A stretch of DNA of 64,000 bases. Origin: Thauera sedimentorum. Lineage in GTDB: Bacteria; Pseudomonadota; Gammaproteobacteria; Burkholderiales; Rhodocyclaceae. How positions within the stretch are numbered: the stretch's first letter is position 1; each line of letters opens with the position of its first letter. A program made the position numbers and the translations under genes. This document shows, piece after piece, positions 43,910-52,495 of this stretch. The stretch is taken from NCBI RefSeq assembly GCF_014489115.1, contig NZ_JACTAH010000002.1:434001-498000 (forward strand), read 5' to 3'. The notes below the pieces were generated by a model. The model saw nothing but the letters and a program-made list of their open reading frames with translations. It had not been told where the DNA came from and did no database searches.

Positions 43910-44658
43910 GTTCGATCGCCATCGTCACCGGCGCCGGCAGCGGCATCGGCGCAGCGCTCACCGCGCAGCTGGTGGCGCGCGGCTGCACCGTGCTGGCCAT
44001 CGGCCGGCGCGCCGCGCTGCTCGATGCGCTTGCGGCACGCCATGCGGGCAAGGTGGAGACGCTGGCGCTGGACGTAAGCGCCGAGGACGCCCCGGCCGCG
44101 GTGCTCGCCGCGCTGAACGGCCGCGCCCCCCACTACCTGGTGCACAACGCCGCCGTGCTCGGCCCGGCCGGCCCGCTCGCCGAGGTGCAGCGCGCAGCCT
44201 TCCGCCAGCACTGGGAAACCAACCTCGCCGCGCCGCTCTTCCTCACCCAGGCGCTGCTGCCGGTGCTTGCCGCCGGCGCGCGCATCCTGCACGTGTCTTC
44301 CGGCGCGGCGCACCACCCGCTGGCCGGCTGGGGGCCGTACTGCATCTCCAAGAGCGCGCTGCACATGCTCTACCAGTGCTGGCGCGAGGAACTGCGCGAA
44401 CGCAACATCCTGGTCGGCAGCGCCCGCCCCGGCGTGGTGGATACCCCGATGCAGGCCGAGATCCGCGCGCTGGACGAAGCGGCCTTCCCGGACGTGGACG
44501 CCTTCCGCAAGCTCAAGGAAAACGGCCAGCTGACCAGCCCGGACACCGTGGGCCGCTTCCTCGCCTGGCTGCTGCTCGACGCCGACGCGGCGCAGTTCCG
44601 CGAGCACGAGAACGACATCCGCGACGCCGAACTGGCGCGGCGCTGGCAGGGCGGCTGA
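43906..44658 (+). CDS. Short-chain dehydrogenase/reductase
   Basis: A 250-residue SDR: NAD(P) motif TGAGSGIGAAL, VHNAAVLGPAGPLAE, catalytic Ser in HVSSGAAHHP and YCISKSALHM with the Tyr-x3-Lys. Sepiapterin-reductase-like features (GVVDTPMQAEIR) are visible, but the substrate is unknown. It is coupled to the FrnE-like gene. Confidence 0.87.
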   Translation: MSSIAIVTGAGSGIGAALTAQLVARGCTVLAIGRRAALLDALAARHAGKVETLALDVSAEDAPAAVLAALNGRAPHYLVHNAAVLGPAGPLAEVQRAAFRQHWETNLAAPLFLTQALLPVLAAGARILHVSSGAAHHPLAGWGPYCISKSALHMLYQCWREELRERNILVGSARPGVVDTPMQAEIRALDEAAFPDVDAFRKLKENGQLTSPDTVGRFLAWLLLDADAAQFREHENDIRDAELARRWQGG

Positions 44659-44681
44659 CCTCGACCGGCCGGCGTGCCACC

Positions 44682-44757
44682 CGTAGGAGCGGCCTTGGCC
44701 GCGATACGGGGGTGAGAAAACGGACGCCGCAATCGCGGCCAAGGCCGCTCCTGCAGG
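44682..44757. repeat. REP/BIME-like inverted repeat, copy 5
   Basis: The left arm CGTAGGAGCGGCCTTGGCCG is complete; the right arm ends CTCCTGCAG. It sits between the convergent SDR and DUF2905 genes. Confidence 0.92.
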
Positions 44758-44779
44758 CCCGCCCCCGCGCCTCTGTGCC

Positions 44780-44977
44780 CTACAGCGCGCGCAGCAGCAA
44801 CCACGCCAGCAGGGAAAGCAACACGGTGCTGGCAAACGGAAAATGGTAATCTCGCCCGCGGAACCGGAACGACAGGTCGCCCGGCAGGCGCCCCAGGCGA
44901 AACCCGCCCAAGGCGCGCGGACGCAGGAAGCCGGACAGCAGGACGACCAGCAGGATCACCACAAACCACTTGAGCAT
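44780..44977 (-). CDS. DUF2905 small membrane protein
   Basis: A 65-residue protein with two helices (residues 3-18 and 48-63) around RLGRLPGDLSFRFRGRDYHF, the DUF2905 signature. Function is unknown. A longer reading frame upstream runs antisense over the GST and hydrolase genes and is not coding. Confidence 0.85.
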   Translation of the reverse strand: MLKWFVVILLVVLLSGFLRPRALGGFRLGRLPGDLSFRFRGRDYHFPFASTVLLSLLAWLLLRAL

Positions 44978-45079
44978 CGGGCGCTCCGCCGGCAAAACCG
45001 GCATTAGACCCGCTGCCCACCCGCAAGGCAACGCCGCCGGCCTACCGCCGCGGCGGACTGCGAGAGACAGAACCGACCG

Positions 45080-45700
45080 ATGATCACCCTGTACACCTGG
45101 GCCACGCCGAACGGCCACAAGATCTCCATTGCACTTGAAGAGCTCGGCCTGGCCTACGAGGTCCGCACGGTCGATATCACCCGCGGCGAGCAGTTCGACC
45201 CCGGCTTCCTCACCATCAGCCCGAACAACAAGATCCCGGCGATCATCGACGACGACGGCCCGGGCGGCACCCCGGTCGCGCTGTTCGAGTCCGGCGCCAT
45301 CCTGATCTACCTGGCCGAGAAGACCGGCCGCCTGCTGCCGGGCGACCCCCGCGCGCGCTACGAGACGCTGCAGTGGCTGATGATGCAGATGGGCAGCATC
45401 GGCCCGATGCTCGGCCAAGCGCACCATTTCCGCCGCTTCGCACCCGAGCGCATCCCCTACGCGACCGAGCGCTACACCAAGGAGGCCGAGCGTCTCTACG
45501 GCGTGCTCGACAAGCGCCTGGCCGACCACGAATGGCTGGCCGGCGGCCAGTATTCGATTGCCGACATTGCCACCTACCCGTGGCTCGCCCGGCACGAATG
45601 GCAGGGTATCGACCTTGCCGCCTTCCCCAACGTCCGGCGCTGGTTCGACACGATCGCCGCGCGCCCCGCCGTCCAGCGCGGCATGGAGATCCCGCGATGA
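45080..45700 (+). CDS. Glutathione S-transferase (YfcG/YghU-like)
   Basis: A 206-residue two-domain GST. The N-terminal thioredoxin-like domain has YTWATPNGHKISIALEELGL, NNKIPAI and the ESGAILIYLAEKTG glutathione site; a C-terminal helical domain has YSIADIATYPWL. Thr/Asn at the N-terminal active site suggests the disulfide-bond reductase Ure2p/YfcG type. It is coupled by ATGA to the next hydrolase. Confidence 0.88.
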   Translation: MITLYTWATPNGHKISIALEELGLAYEVRTVDITRGEQFDPGFLTISPNNKIPAIIDDDGPGGTPVALFESGAILIYLAEKTGRLLPGDPRARYETLQWLMMQMGSIGPMLGQAHHFRRFAPERIPYATERYTKEAERLYGVLDKRLADHEWLAGGQYSIADIATYPWLARHEWQGIDLAAFPNVRRWFDTIAARPAVQRGMEIPR

Positions 45701-46503
45701 ACACCAACCGCTTCGGCGAACTCGAAGTCCTCTGCCGCGCCCCGGCCGGCAAGCAGGTCCGCCCCACCCCGCTGCTCTTCGTGCACGGCGCCTACACCGG
45801 CGCCTGGTGCTGGGACGAACACTTCCTGCCCTGGTTCGCGGCACGCGGTTGGACCAGCTACGCGGTGTCGCTGTCCGGCCACGGCGCCACCCGGCGCCGC
45901 GCCCCGCTCGACGCCTTCTCCATCGAAGACTATGTGGACGATCTGGTCGAGGTGATCGGCAAGTTGCCCGAAACGCCGGTGCTGATCGGCCATTCGATGG
46001 GCGGCATGGTGGTGCAGAAATACCTGGAACGCGGCGACGCACCCGGCGTGGTGCTGATGTCCTCGGTGCCGCCGCAGGGGTTGATGGGCTCGGCGGTCGA
46101 GCTGATGTTCAAGAAGCCCAACCTGCTGGTGGACCTGAACCGCATCATGGGCGGCGGCACGCCGCAGCTCGACAGCCTGCGCGACGCGCTGTTCCACCAG
46201 CCGGTCGACGAGGCCGACCTGCTGCGCTACTACCGCCTGTGCCAGCCCGAATCGCACCGCGCGATCTGGGACATGACGCTGTTCAACCTGCCCCGCCCGA
46301 CCCTGATGCACCGCCCCCCGATGCTGGTGCTGGGCGCCGAGCACGACCACCTGATCCCGCCGGTGCAGGTGATGATGACCGCCACCACCTACGGCCGCCA
46401 GGCCGAGATACTGCCCGGCCTGGGCCACGGCATGATGCTCGAGCGCGACTGGGAGCGGGTCGCCGAACGCATTGCCGACTGGCTGGAAGAGCGCCACCTC
46501 TGA
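45697..46503 (+). CDS. Alpha/beta hydrolase
   Basis: A 268-residue hydrolase. HGAYTGAWCWDEHFLPWFAA is the oxyanion region; the nucleophile Ser is in IGHSMGGMVVQKYL; the Asp/His region is LVLGAEHDHLIPP and PGLGHGMMLERDW. The substrate is unknown. It is translationally coupled to the upstream GST, so the pair may act on the same xenobiotic or thioester. Confidence 0.88.
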   Translation: MNTNRFGELEVLCRAPAGKQVRPTPLLFVHGAYTGAWCWDEHFLPWFAARGWTSYAVSLSGHGATRRRAPLDAFSIEDYVDDLVEVIGKLPETPVLIGHSMGGMVVQKYLERGDAPGVVLMSSVPPQGLMGSAVELMFKKPNLLVDLNRIMGGGTPQLDSLRDALFHQPVDEADLLRYYRLCQPESHRAIWDMTLFNLPRPTLMHRPPMLVLGAEHDHLIPPVQVMMTATTYGRQAEILPGLGHGMMLERDWERVAERIADWLEERHL

Positions 46504-46702
46504 TTTCCGCCCCCGGGGCGTGAAATGCGCCCGCACTCAGGGTTGTTCCCGACTGGCGGCCATCCCCTGCCAACGCCATGATCGAAGCAGGAGCTCCCGC
46601 TCCGGGGGCTCCATCGCGCAAGGCGCGCCGCTCAAGAACACCGTTCCGTGGCCGTTAATGCAGTCATCGGACACCCATTCGGCGAGCTTTGCGGAGGCCA
46701 TC

Positions 46703-46909
46703 ATGGTGATCGTCATGGACATGAGCGCAGGCAGGATTGAGGCCGGGGAGCAGCCGGCCTACGACGACGAGGTGCTCGATGCGGGCTGGCTGCCGCAACC
46801 CGAGGTGGCGCTGCAATTGCAGGAGCACAGCGCGGAAACGGCAGAGCACATGCCACCGCCCGAAGACGTCGAGGCCTTCCTGGAGGCGATGTACCGCTAC
46901 CAGGAATAG
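46703..46909 (+). CDS. Small acidic hypothetical protein
   Basis: A 68-residue acidic protein starting MVIVMDMSAGRIEAGEQPAY, after a GGAGG site at good spacing. The C-terminus is PPPEDVEAFLEAMYRYQE. The reading frame extends upstream to 46472 without ribosome-site support and with Arg/Ser-rich, non-coding-looking sequence, so I used 46703. Not recognised. The 199 bp before it show no other gene. Confidence 0.5.
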   Translation: MVIVMDMSAGRIEAGEQPAYDDEVLDAGWLPQPEVALQLQEHSAETAEHMPPPEDVEAFLEAMYRYQE

Positions 46910-47080
46910 TCCGGCCCGGCGCCGACGCGCCGCCGGACCAGGGCCGGCAAAGCCCGGAATCGCAGGCGTTTTCCGCGTCTGCTCGGGCAAACGCGCGCCG
47001 CCGTGCGGCGCGACCATGGAGTCCTGGCGCAGCGCGCCGCCGCAAGGTGCAACGGACGCTGACGCCGGACGGAGACCATC

Positions 47081-47356
47081 ATGGACAGGATGCAGTTCGA
47101 CCTCGTGCCCGGCGATCGCAGCCGGGAAAGCCACTCCTGCCGCATGCACGGCGGCGTGGAACAGGCGGTGCACACGGCGATCCGCGCCGGCTACCGCATC
47201 GGCCAGCGGGTACGCATCGGGCGCGTGGCGGGGCGTGTCGTCGGCTACAACATCGGCGCATTCGGCCGCTACTGCGGCGCCTCCTACCCCTTGCTGGTAA
47301 AAACCGAGTTCGGCGTCGCCAAGTGCAGCCTGCGCGAGGTGGCGGCGGAGCACTGA
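47081..47356 (+). CDS. Small basic hypothetical protein
   Basis: A 91-residue protein. Its middle RIGQRVRIGRVAGRVVGYNI and YPLLVKTEFGVAKCSLREV look like an SH3-like beta-barrel. It contains three Cys but no motif I can name. It lies 171 bp after the acidic small gene. Function is unknown. Confidence 0.55.
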   Translation: MDRMQFDLVPGDRSRESHSCRMHGGVEQAVHTAIRAGYRIGQRVRIGRVAGRVVGYNIGAFGRYCGASYPLLVKTEFGVAKCSLREVAAEH

Positions 47357-47402
47357 GCCGGCCACCCGATACCCTTTGCGTCACGCCCGGTGGCCCCGCA
47401 CA

Positions 47403-47475
47403 TGTAGGAGCGGCCTTGGCCGCGATGCGGCGTCGTTTCTACGCAGGCTTTATCGCGGCCAAGGCCGCTCCTACA
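47403..47475. repeat. REP/BIME-like inverted repeat, copy 6
   Basis: Both arms are complete, with a loop of about 25 bp. It lies between the convergent small gene and the MidA-type gene. Confidence 0.92.
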
Positions 47476-47500
47476 CTGGGCGGCTATTGCTTGTGGCCCC

Positions 47501-48661
47501 TCAGAGGGTGTGCAGCCGGTCGCCGCGGGCGAAACCCATCAGCGGCTGCGGCATGCCGCGGCCCACGGCCAGCACCTTGAACAACTCCCCCATTTCCTGC
47601 GGCGCGGTCAGGCGCTGCACCGCCCGCGCGGCGCGGATGTAGTCCGCACTCTCCTGCGGCCCGCGCCGGCCCAGGCATTCCAGCACCCCGCAGTTGAACA
47701 GGAACTGGGCCTGGCTGGTGTAGCCGTACACCTCCAGCCCGGCATCGAAGGCGGCCTCGGCGGCGGCGGTGAAGTCCACGAAGCTGGTGATGTCGTTCAA
47801 GCCCGGCCACAGGAAGGGGTCGCCGTGGGCATGGTGGCGGTAGTAGCAAAGCAGGGTGCCACCCGAGCGCGAGGGCAGGTAGTACTCGGCGCGCGGATAG
47901 CCGTAGTCCACCAGCAGCAGCGCGCCGGCCTGCAGGCGCTGCGCCCATTCGGCCACCCAGGCCCGCGCCGCCAGGCAGATCTCTGTGACGTACTCGCCCT
48001 CGGCCGGCTGCGGCAGTTCCAGCGCCTGCGCCGCCACCAGCACCTGCCCGCTCGCCGGCACGTCGGCCCAGCACAGCGCGCCATCGTCGCCCAGCGCCAC
48101 GCCGCGCTCGAAGAGCCCATCGGCGCGCGCGGCCACCAGGTGCACCGGCATCACGTCCAGCACCTCGTTGGCCACCAGCGCGCCGCTGAAGCTTTCCGGC
48201 AGCGTATCCAGCCATCGCACCCGCGAGGCCAGCTGCGGCGCCTTCTGCGCCAGGGTATCGAACTGGCGCTCGCGCAGCTCGCCGGAGAGTTCCAGGATGT
48301 CGTAACGCTCGGGCAGGCAGCCGCGGGATTCGAGCTCCAGCAGCAGGTCGGCGGCCAGCAGGCCGGTGCCGGCGCCGGCCTCGATGACGTGGGCGGCCGA
48401 GGCGCGCATCACCTGTTCGACCTGCGCGGCCAGCGCCTGGCCGAACAGCGGAGTGAGCTCCGGCGCGGTGATGAAGTCGCCGCCGGGGCCGAACTTTCTC
48501 GCGCCGCCGCTGTAATACCCGAGTCCCGGCGCATAGAGCGCAAGCTCCATGTAGCGCGAGAACGGCAGCCAGCCGCCGGCCGCAGCAATCTCGGCGCGCA
48601 GCAGGTCGACCAGGCGCGTGCTCTGCGCGAGCGCATCGGCGGAAGGTTGGGGCAGGTTCAT
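47501..48661 (-). CDS. SAM-dependent methyltransferase of the MidA/NDUFAF7 family
   Basis: A 386-residue protein: FSRYMELALYAPGLGYYSGG, GDFITAPELTPLFGQALA, HVIEAGAGTGLLAADLLLEL (SAM motif I) and LVANEVLDVMPVHLV are family markers. Mitochondrial NDUFAF7 methylates an Arg of complex I subunit NDUFS2; bacterial roles are less certain. It is divergent from the pteridine-reductase-like gene. Confidence 0.9.
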   Translation of the reverse strand: MNLPQPSADALAQSTRLVDLLRAEIAAAGGWLPFSRYMELALYAPGLGYYSGGARKFGPGGDFITAPELTPLFGQALAAQVEQVMRASAAHVIEAGAGTGLLAADLLLELESRGCLPERYDILELSGELRERQFDTLAQKAPQLASRVRWLDTLPESFSGALVANEVLDVMPVHLVAARADGLFERGVALGDDGALCWADVPASGQVLVAAQALELPQPAEGEYVTEICLAARAWVAEWAQRLQAGALLLVDYGYPRAEYYLPSRSGGTLLCYYRHHAHGDPFLWPGLNDITSFVDFTAAAEAAFDAGLEVYGYTSQAQFLFNCGVLECLGRRGPQESADYIRAARAVQRLTAPQEMGELFKVLAVGRGMPQPLMGFARGDRLHTL

Positions 48662-48777
48662 GGCGGGGGCCGTCCGCGGGGAAAAGCCGGCATTCTACCC
48701 GCGCGCTGGCGGCGGCCCGCGCGAGCGGGCATCATTGGGCCGGACATCGACTCGGTTCCGAAACCCTTGCGCACCCG

Positions 48778-49518
48778 ATGAGCACAGCCCCCGTGATCCT
48801 GGTAACCGGCGCCGCGCGCCGCGTCGGCGCCGAAATCGCCCGCCACCTGCATGCCGCCGGCGCCAGCGTGGTACTCCATTACCGTAGTTCCGCGACCGAG
48901 GCGCAGGCGCTGGCCGACACTTTCAACGCCACGCGCCCCGGTTCGGCCTGGCTGGCCGCCGGCGACCTGGCCGCCGACGGCGCACCGGAAGCGGTTGTCG
49001 ACCGGGCGCTCGCCCAAGCCGGGCGGCTCGACGGCCTGGTGAACAACGCCTCGAGCTTCTTCCCCACCCCACTCGGCCAGATCGACCTGGCCGCCTGGCA
49101 CGACCTGATCGGCTCCAACCTCAAGGGCCCGCTGTTCCTCTCGCAGGCCGCCGCCCCCCATCTGCGCGAGCGCCGCGGCGCCATCGTGAACATCGTGGAC
49201 ATCCACGCCGAGCGCCCGCTGCACCACTACCCGCTTTACTGCGCCGCCAAGGCCGGGTTGCTCGGCCTGACCCGCGCGCTGGCGCTGGAGCTGGCGCCGG
49301 AGGTGCGCGTCAACGGCGTCTCCCCCGGCCCGGTGGCCTGGCCCGAGGACGGGCAGTTTCCGCCCGAGGAGCGCGCCGAGATCGTGCGCCACACCCTGCT
49401 GGGGCGCGAGGGCACGCCGGCCGACATCGCCGGCATGGTGCGCTTCCTGATGCTCGATGCGCCCTACGTGACCGGGCAGATCGTCGCGGTCGACGGCGGA
49501 CGCAGCGCCCGCCTGTAG
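48778..49518 (+). CDS. Pteridine-reductase-like SDR
   Basis: A 246-residue SDR: ILVTGAARRVGAEIARHLHA with the Arg typical of pteridine reductases, LVNNASSFFPTPLGQID, YCAAKAGLLGLTRA and VNGVSPGPVAWPED. It probably reduces dihydrobiopterin or dihydromonapterin (FolM-like role). Confidence 0.85.
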   Translation: MSTAPVILVTGAARRVGAEIARHLHAAGASVVLHYRSSATEAQALADTFNATRPGSAWLAAGDLAADGAPEAVVDRALAQAGRLDGLVNNASSFFPTPLGQIDLAAWHDLIGSNLKGPLFLSQAAAPHLRERRGAIVNIVDIHAERPLHHYPLYCAAKAGLLGLTRALALELAPEVRVNGVSPGPVAWPEDGQFPPEERAEIVRHTLLGREGTPADIAGMVRFLMLDAPYVTGQIVAVDGGRSARL

Positions 49519-49551
49519 GTCTGAAGCCGGGCGGGCGGAGCACGGTAAGCG

Positions 49552-49557
49552 TATAAT
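49552..49557 (+). promoter_or_regulatory. Candidate -10 box for ttcA
   Basis: A consensus TATAAT lies 34 bp before the ttcA GTG. No good -35 hexamer is seen at 17 bp. Confidence 0.5.
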
Positions 49558-49590
49558 CCGCCGGCTTTTTTCCTCTTCGGGCCGTCCATC

Positions 49591-50508
49591 GTGAGCACCA
49601 CCCCCTCTTCCGCCACCGGCGCGGAAAACCGCTTCTCCAACACCTTCCTGCGCCTCAAGAAAAAACTCGAGCGCGGCGTGGGCGAAGCGATCGCCGACTT
49701 CAACATGATCGAGGACGGCGACACGGTGATGGTGTGCGTGTCCGGCGGCAAGGATTCCTACTCGCTGCTGTCCATCCTGCTCGCGCTGCGCGAGCGCGCG
49801 CCGGTGAATTTCCGCATCGTGGCGATGAACCTGGACCAGAAGCAACCCGGCTTCCCGGCCGAGGTGCTGCCGGCCTACTTCGAATCCATCGGCGTCGAGT
49901 ACCGCATCGTCACCGAGGACACCTATTCCATCGTCAAGGACAAGATCCCCGAGGGCAAGACCACCTGCTCGCTGTGCTCGCGCCTGCGTCGCGGCATCAT
50001 CTACCGCGTGGCGCGCGAGATCGGCGCCACCAAGATCGCGCTAGGCCACCACCGCGACGACATGCTGGAGACCCTGTTCCTCAACATGTTCTTCGGCGGC
50101 AAGATCAAGGCCATGCCGCCCAAGCTGGTCAGCGACGACGGCCAGCACGTGGTGATCCGCCCGCTGGCCTACTGCACCGAGAACGACATCGAGCGCTTCG
50201 CCCGCGCCATGGAGTACCCGATCATCCCGTGCAACCTGTGCGGCTCGCAGGAGAACGCCCAGCGCAAGCAGATCAAGCAGATGCTGAAAGGCTGGGCGCG
50301 CGACTACCCGGGACGCATCGAATCGCTCGCCACCGCACTCAAGAACGTGGTGCCCTCGCACCTGGCCGACCAACGCCTGTTCGACTTCCAGGGCCTGGAC
50401 CGCAACACCGTGGTGGCCGAAGGCGACACCGCCTTCGATCCGCCGGAACTGCCGGCCCGCGCCGCGGAGATCGTGCAGATCGTTAGCTTGGACACGGCAG
50501 GGCGCTGA
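49591..50508 (+). CDS. ttcA: tRNA 2-thiocytidine(32) synthetase TtcA
   Basis: A 305-residue PP-loop enzyme. The PP-loop is [15 protein letters not shown]; cluster cysteines are in [12 protein letters not shown] and [16 protein letters not shown]; the [18 protein letters not shown] block is diagnostic. It thiolates C32 in a subset of tRNAs. Translation starts with GTG at 49591. Confidence 0.95.
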   Translation: MSTTPSSATGAENRFSNTFLRLKKKLERGVGEAIADFNMIEDGDTVMVCVSGGKDSYSLLSILLALRERAPVNFRIVAMNLDQKQPGFPAEVLPAYFESIGVEYRIVTEDTYSIVKDKIPEGKTTCSLCSRLRRGIIYRVAREIGATKIALGHHRDDMLETLFLNMFFGGKIKAMPPKLVSDDGQHVVIRPLAYCTENDIERFARAMEYPIIPCNLCGSQENAQRKQIKQMLKGWARDYPGRIESLATALKNVVPSHLADQRLFDFQGLDRNTVVAEGDTAFDPPELPARAAEIVQIVSLDTAGR

Positions 50509-50603
50509 TCCGCCTACCGGGTACTTGCGCGGCCCATTTCATTTGCTCATCATGAAGCCCCGTAGCGTCGCACACCCGGCGGCGAGCTCCCGACATACCC
50601 ACC

Positions 50604-51473
50604 ATGACCGAGCGGAAGAACACCTGCATCCTCGTCGCCGAAGTCGCCGGCAGTGAGCGGCTGATCGGCCGTCTGCGCGCCGAAGAGGCTCAGCATGCCG
50701 TGGATCGCTGCCTGAACCGCATCGACCGGGTGATCGAATCCAACGGCGGCGCCCGCCTCACCCGCGACCCGCAGGGCCTTTCCGCCGGTTTCGAACGCTG
50801 CGACGCCGCCGTGCTGGCGGCCTGCGAGATGCTGGAACGGGTGGCCAGCCTGCCTCCGATGAGCGGCGTGCAACTGTCCACCCGCATCGGCGTGCATTAC
50901 GGCCCGCTGGAGGCCAGCCGCCCGCCCTACGGAGACGGCCTGACCGTCGCCCGGCGCCTGGCGGCCAGCGCCAAGCCCGGCCAGGCGCTCGCCAGCGGCG
51001 CCGCGGTCATGCTGCTGTCCACGCCGGCCCGGCATTTCGCCGGGACCGAAGGATCACGCAGCCTGGCGCTGGAAGGCATGGACTGGCCGGTCTACGAACT
51101 CGGCCACAAACTGGGAAACATCACCCCGCTGCCGCCGAACAGCAAGCTTCTGCAGCAACTGCACATCCGCCACCAGAACGAACGGCTGATGGTGGACGAG
51201 CAGCGCCCGGTCCTGTTGCTCGGCCGCGAGCACGGCAACGACGTGGTGATCATCGACCCGCGCGCCTCCCGCCAGCACGCCCGCATCGAACGCCGCGGCG
51301 CCGGCTTCTACCTCATCGACCAGAGCAGCAACGGCACCTACGTGGCCATCGAGGGCCAGGGCGAAAAGTTCGTCAAACAGAGCGAAACCCTGCTCAACGG
51401 CCCGGGGCGCCTGGGCTGCGGTTTCTCCGCCGCCGAGGTGGAGCGCGATCTGGTGTTTTTCGAGCTGCAGTAG
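50604..51473 (+). CDS. Degenerate class III cyclase-like domain fused to an FHA domain
   Basis: A 289-residue protein. Residues 8-165 look like an adenylate/guanylate cyclase domain (RIGVHYGPLEASRPPYGDGL, SGAAVMLL). The first metal Asp position is Glu in VAEVAGSERLIG, and the second metal segment (LTRDPQGLSAGF) is also unusual, so catalysis is doubtful. Residues about 205-285 are an FHA domain with GREHGNDVV, SRQHARIE and SSNGTYV. It may be a phosphothreonine-binding signalling adaptor. Confidence 0.8.
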   Translation: MTERKNTCILVAEVAGSERLIGRLRAEEAQHAVDRCLNRIDRVIESNGGARLTRDPQGLSAGFERCDAAVLAACEMLERVASLPPMSGVQLSTRIGVHYGPLEASRPPYGDGLTVARRLAASAKPGQALASGAAVMLLSTPARHFAGTEGSRSLALEGMDWPVYELGHKLGNITPLPPNSKLLQQLHIRHQNERLMVDEQRPVLLLGREHGNDVVIIDPRASRQHARIERRGAGFYLIDQSSNGTYVAIEGQGEKFVKQSETLLNGPGRLGCGFSAAEVERDLVFFELQ

Positions 51474-51523
51474 GGGTTTCGCCTCACGGTGGGTGTGGCG
51501 GAGCTTGCCGCGTACGCCGCACC

Positions 51524-52333
51524 CTAGCCGGCAGCACTCCCCAAGCGCTGCGAAATCGCCGCCGCGCACGCCCGCACCTTCTGCGCCGTTTCACCTTCCC
51601 AACCGGGATCGAATGAATCCGCCGGCCCCATCGCGGTGATCGCCAGCGCGAGGTTGCCGCTGCTGTCGAACACCGGGGCGGAGAAGGCGTTGATGCCGGG
51701 GATGGGGTTGCCCACCGCGCGGGCCATGCCGTGCTGGCGGACTTCGGCGACGATCTCGTCCACATGACGGCGCGACAGGCGCAGCGCGGCCTGGGGCGTG
51801 GCGGCGAACTGGGCGAGCTCCTTCTCCAGGATGGGCCGGGTGATGCGCGCCGGCAGCAAGGCGGCGAACACGCGGCCGGTGGCGGACAGCAGCAGCGGGG
51901 TCATCACCGTGCCGGGGCGCATGTTGACGTGGATCTGCTTGCTGCTTTCCTCGATGCGCACGATGGTGGGGCCGTGGTTGCCCCATACGGCGATGGCGAC
52001 GTTCAGTTCGATCTCGTCGGCCAGGCGCGCGGACTCGATGGTGGCCGCGCGCAGCGGGTCCAGCCCGTGCAAGGCGGTGAGGCCCATCTGCAGCGAGAAC
52101 GGCCCCAGGCCGTAGCGCCCGGTGACCGGGTCCTGCTCGATAAGGCCCAGCTTGCCGAAGCTCACCAGGTAGGGATGCGCCTTGGCCGGCGGCATGCCGG
52201 CCTCGCGGGCCAGGTCCTTGAGCATCATCGGCGCGCCCTGGCGCACCAGCGCCTGCAGCAGCGCCCCCCCGACCTCGATGGACTGGATGCCGCGGCGATC
52301 CGCGCCGCGACTGCCGTTGCGTTCGTCTTCCAA
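51524..52333 (-). CDS. IclR-family transcriptional regulator
   Basis: A 269-residue regulator. The N-terminal winged HTH (about 15-75; EVGGALLQALVRQGAPMMLK, AKAHPYLVSFGKLGL) precedes the IclR effector domain (about 85-260; HVNMRPGTVMTPLLLSATGR, GMARAVGNPIPGINAFSAPV). It is divergent from the catabolic operon starting at 52496 and is its probable regulator. Confidence 0.92.
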   Translation of the reverse strand: MEDERNGSRGADRRGIQSIEVGGALLQALVRQGAPMMLKDLAREAGMPPAKAHPYLVSFGKLGLIEQDPVTGRYGLGPFSLQMGLTALHGLDPLRAATIESARLADEIELNVAIAVWGNHGPTIVRIEESSKQIHVNMRPGTVMTPLLLSATGRVFAALLPARITRPILEKELAQFAATPQAALRLSRRHVDEIVAEVRQHGMARAVGNPIPGINAFSAPVFDSSGNLALAITAMGPADSFDPGWEGETAQKVRACAAAISQRLGSAAG

Positions 52334-52384
52334 CTCGTCCCCCTCGCGCCTCCGGTGTTTCCGGTGGGCGGCATCTTAACAGCT

Positions 52385-52434
52385 GGAACGCATCGTATTC
52401 CGGGCGCCGTTATTTGACAATAGCGAACGTATTG
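52385..52434. promoter_or_regulatory. Candidate IclR operator region
   Basis: Two inverted repeats lie in the divergent gap: GGAACGCATCGTATTCC (52385-52401, imperfect) and CAATA-GCGAACG-TATTG (52418-52434). The second overlaps the first bases of the -35 element at 52432. Either could be the binding site for the adjacent regulator. Confidence 0.5.
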
Positions 52435-52460
52435 ACCATTAACAAATCATTGACTAGGAT
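52432..52460 (+). promoter_or_regulatory. Sigma-70 promoter of the aromatic catabolic operon
   Basis: A -35 TTGACC (52432-52437), 17-bp spacer and -10 TAGGAT (52455-52460), 36 bp before the MBL-gene ATG. An overlapping TTGACA at 52414-52419 is an alternative -35 with a poorer -10. Confidence 0.65.
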
Positions 52461-52495
52461 TCGGCCATCCCCAGAACGACAAGAGGAGTCACCCG

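Noticed and set aside
44978..46042. An N-terminal extension of the DUF2905 protein
   Set aside because: The upstream part is antisense to the GST and hydrolase genes and is Arg-rich; DUF2905 proteins are about 65 residues.
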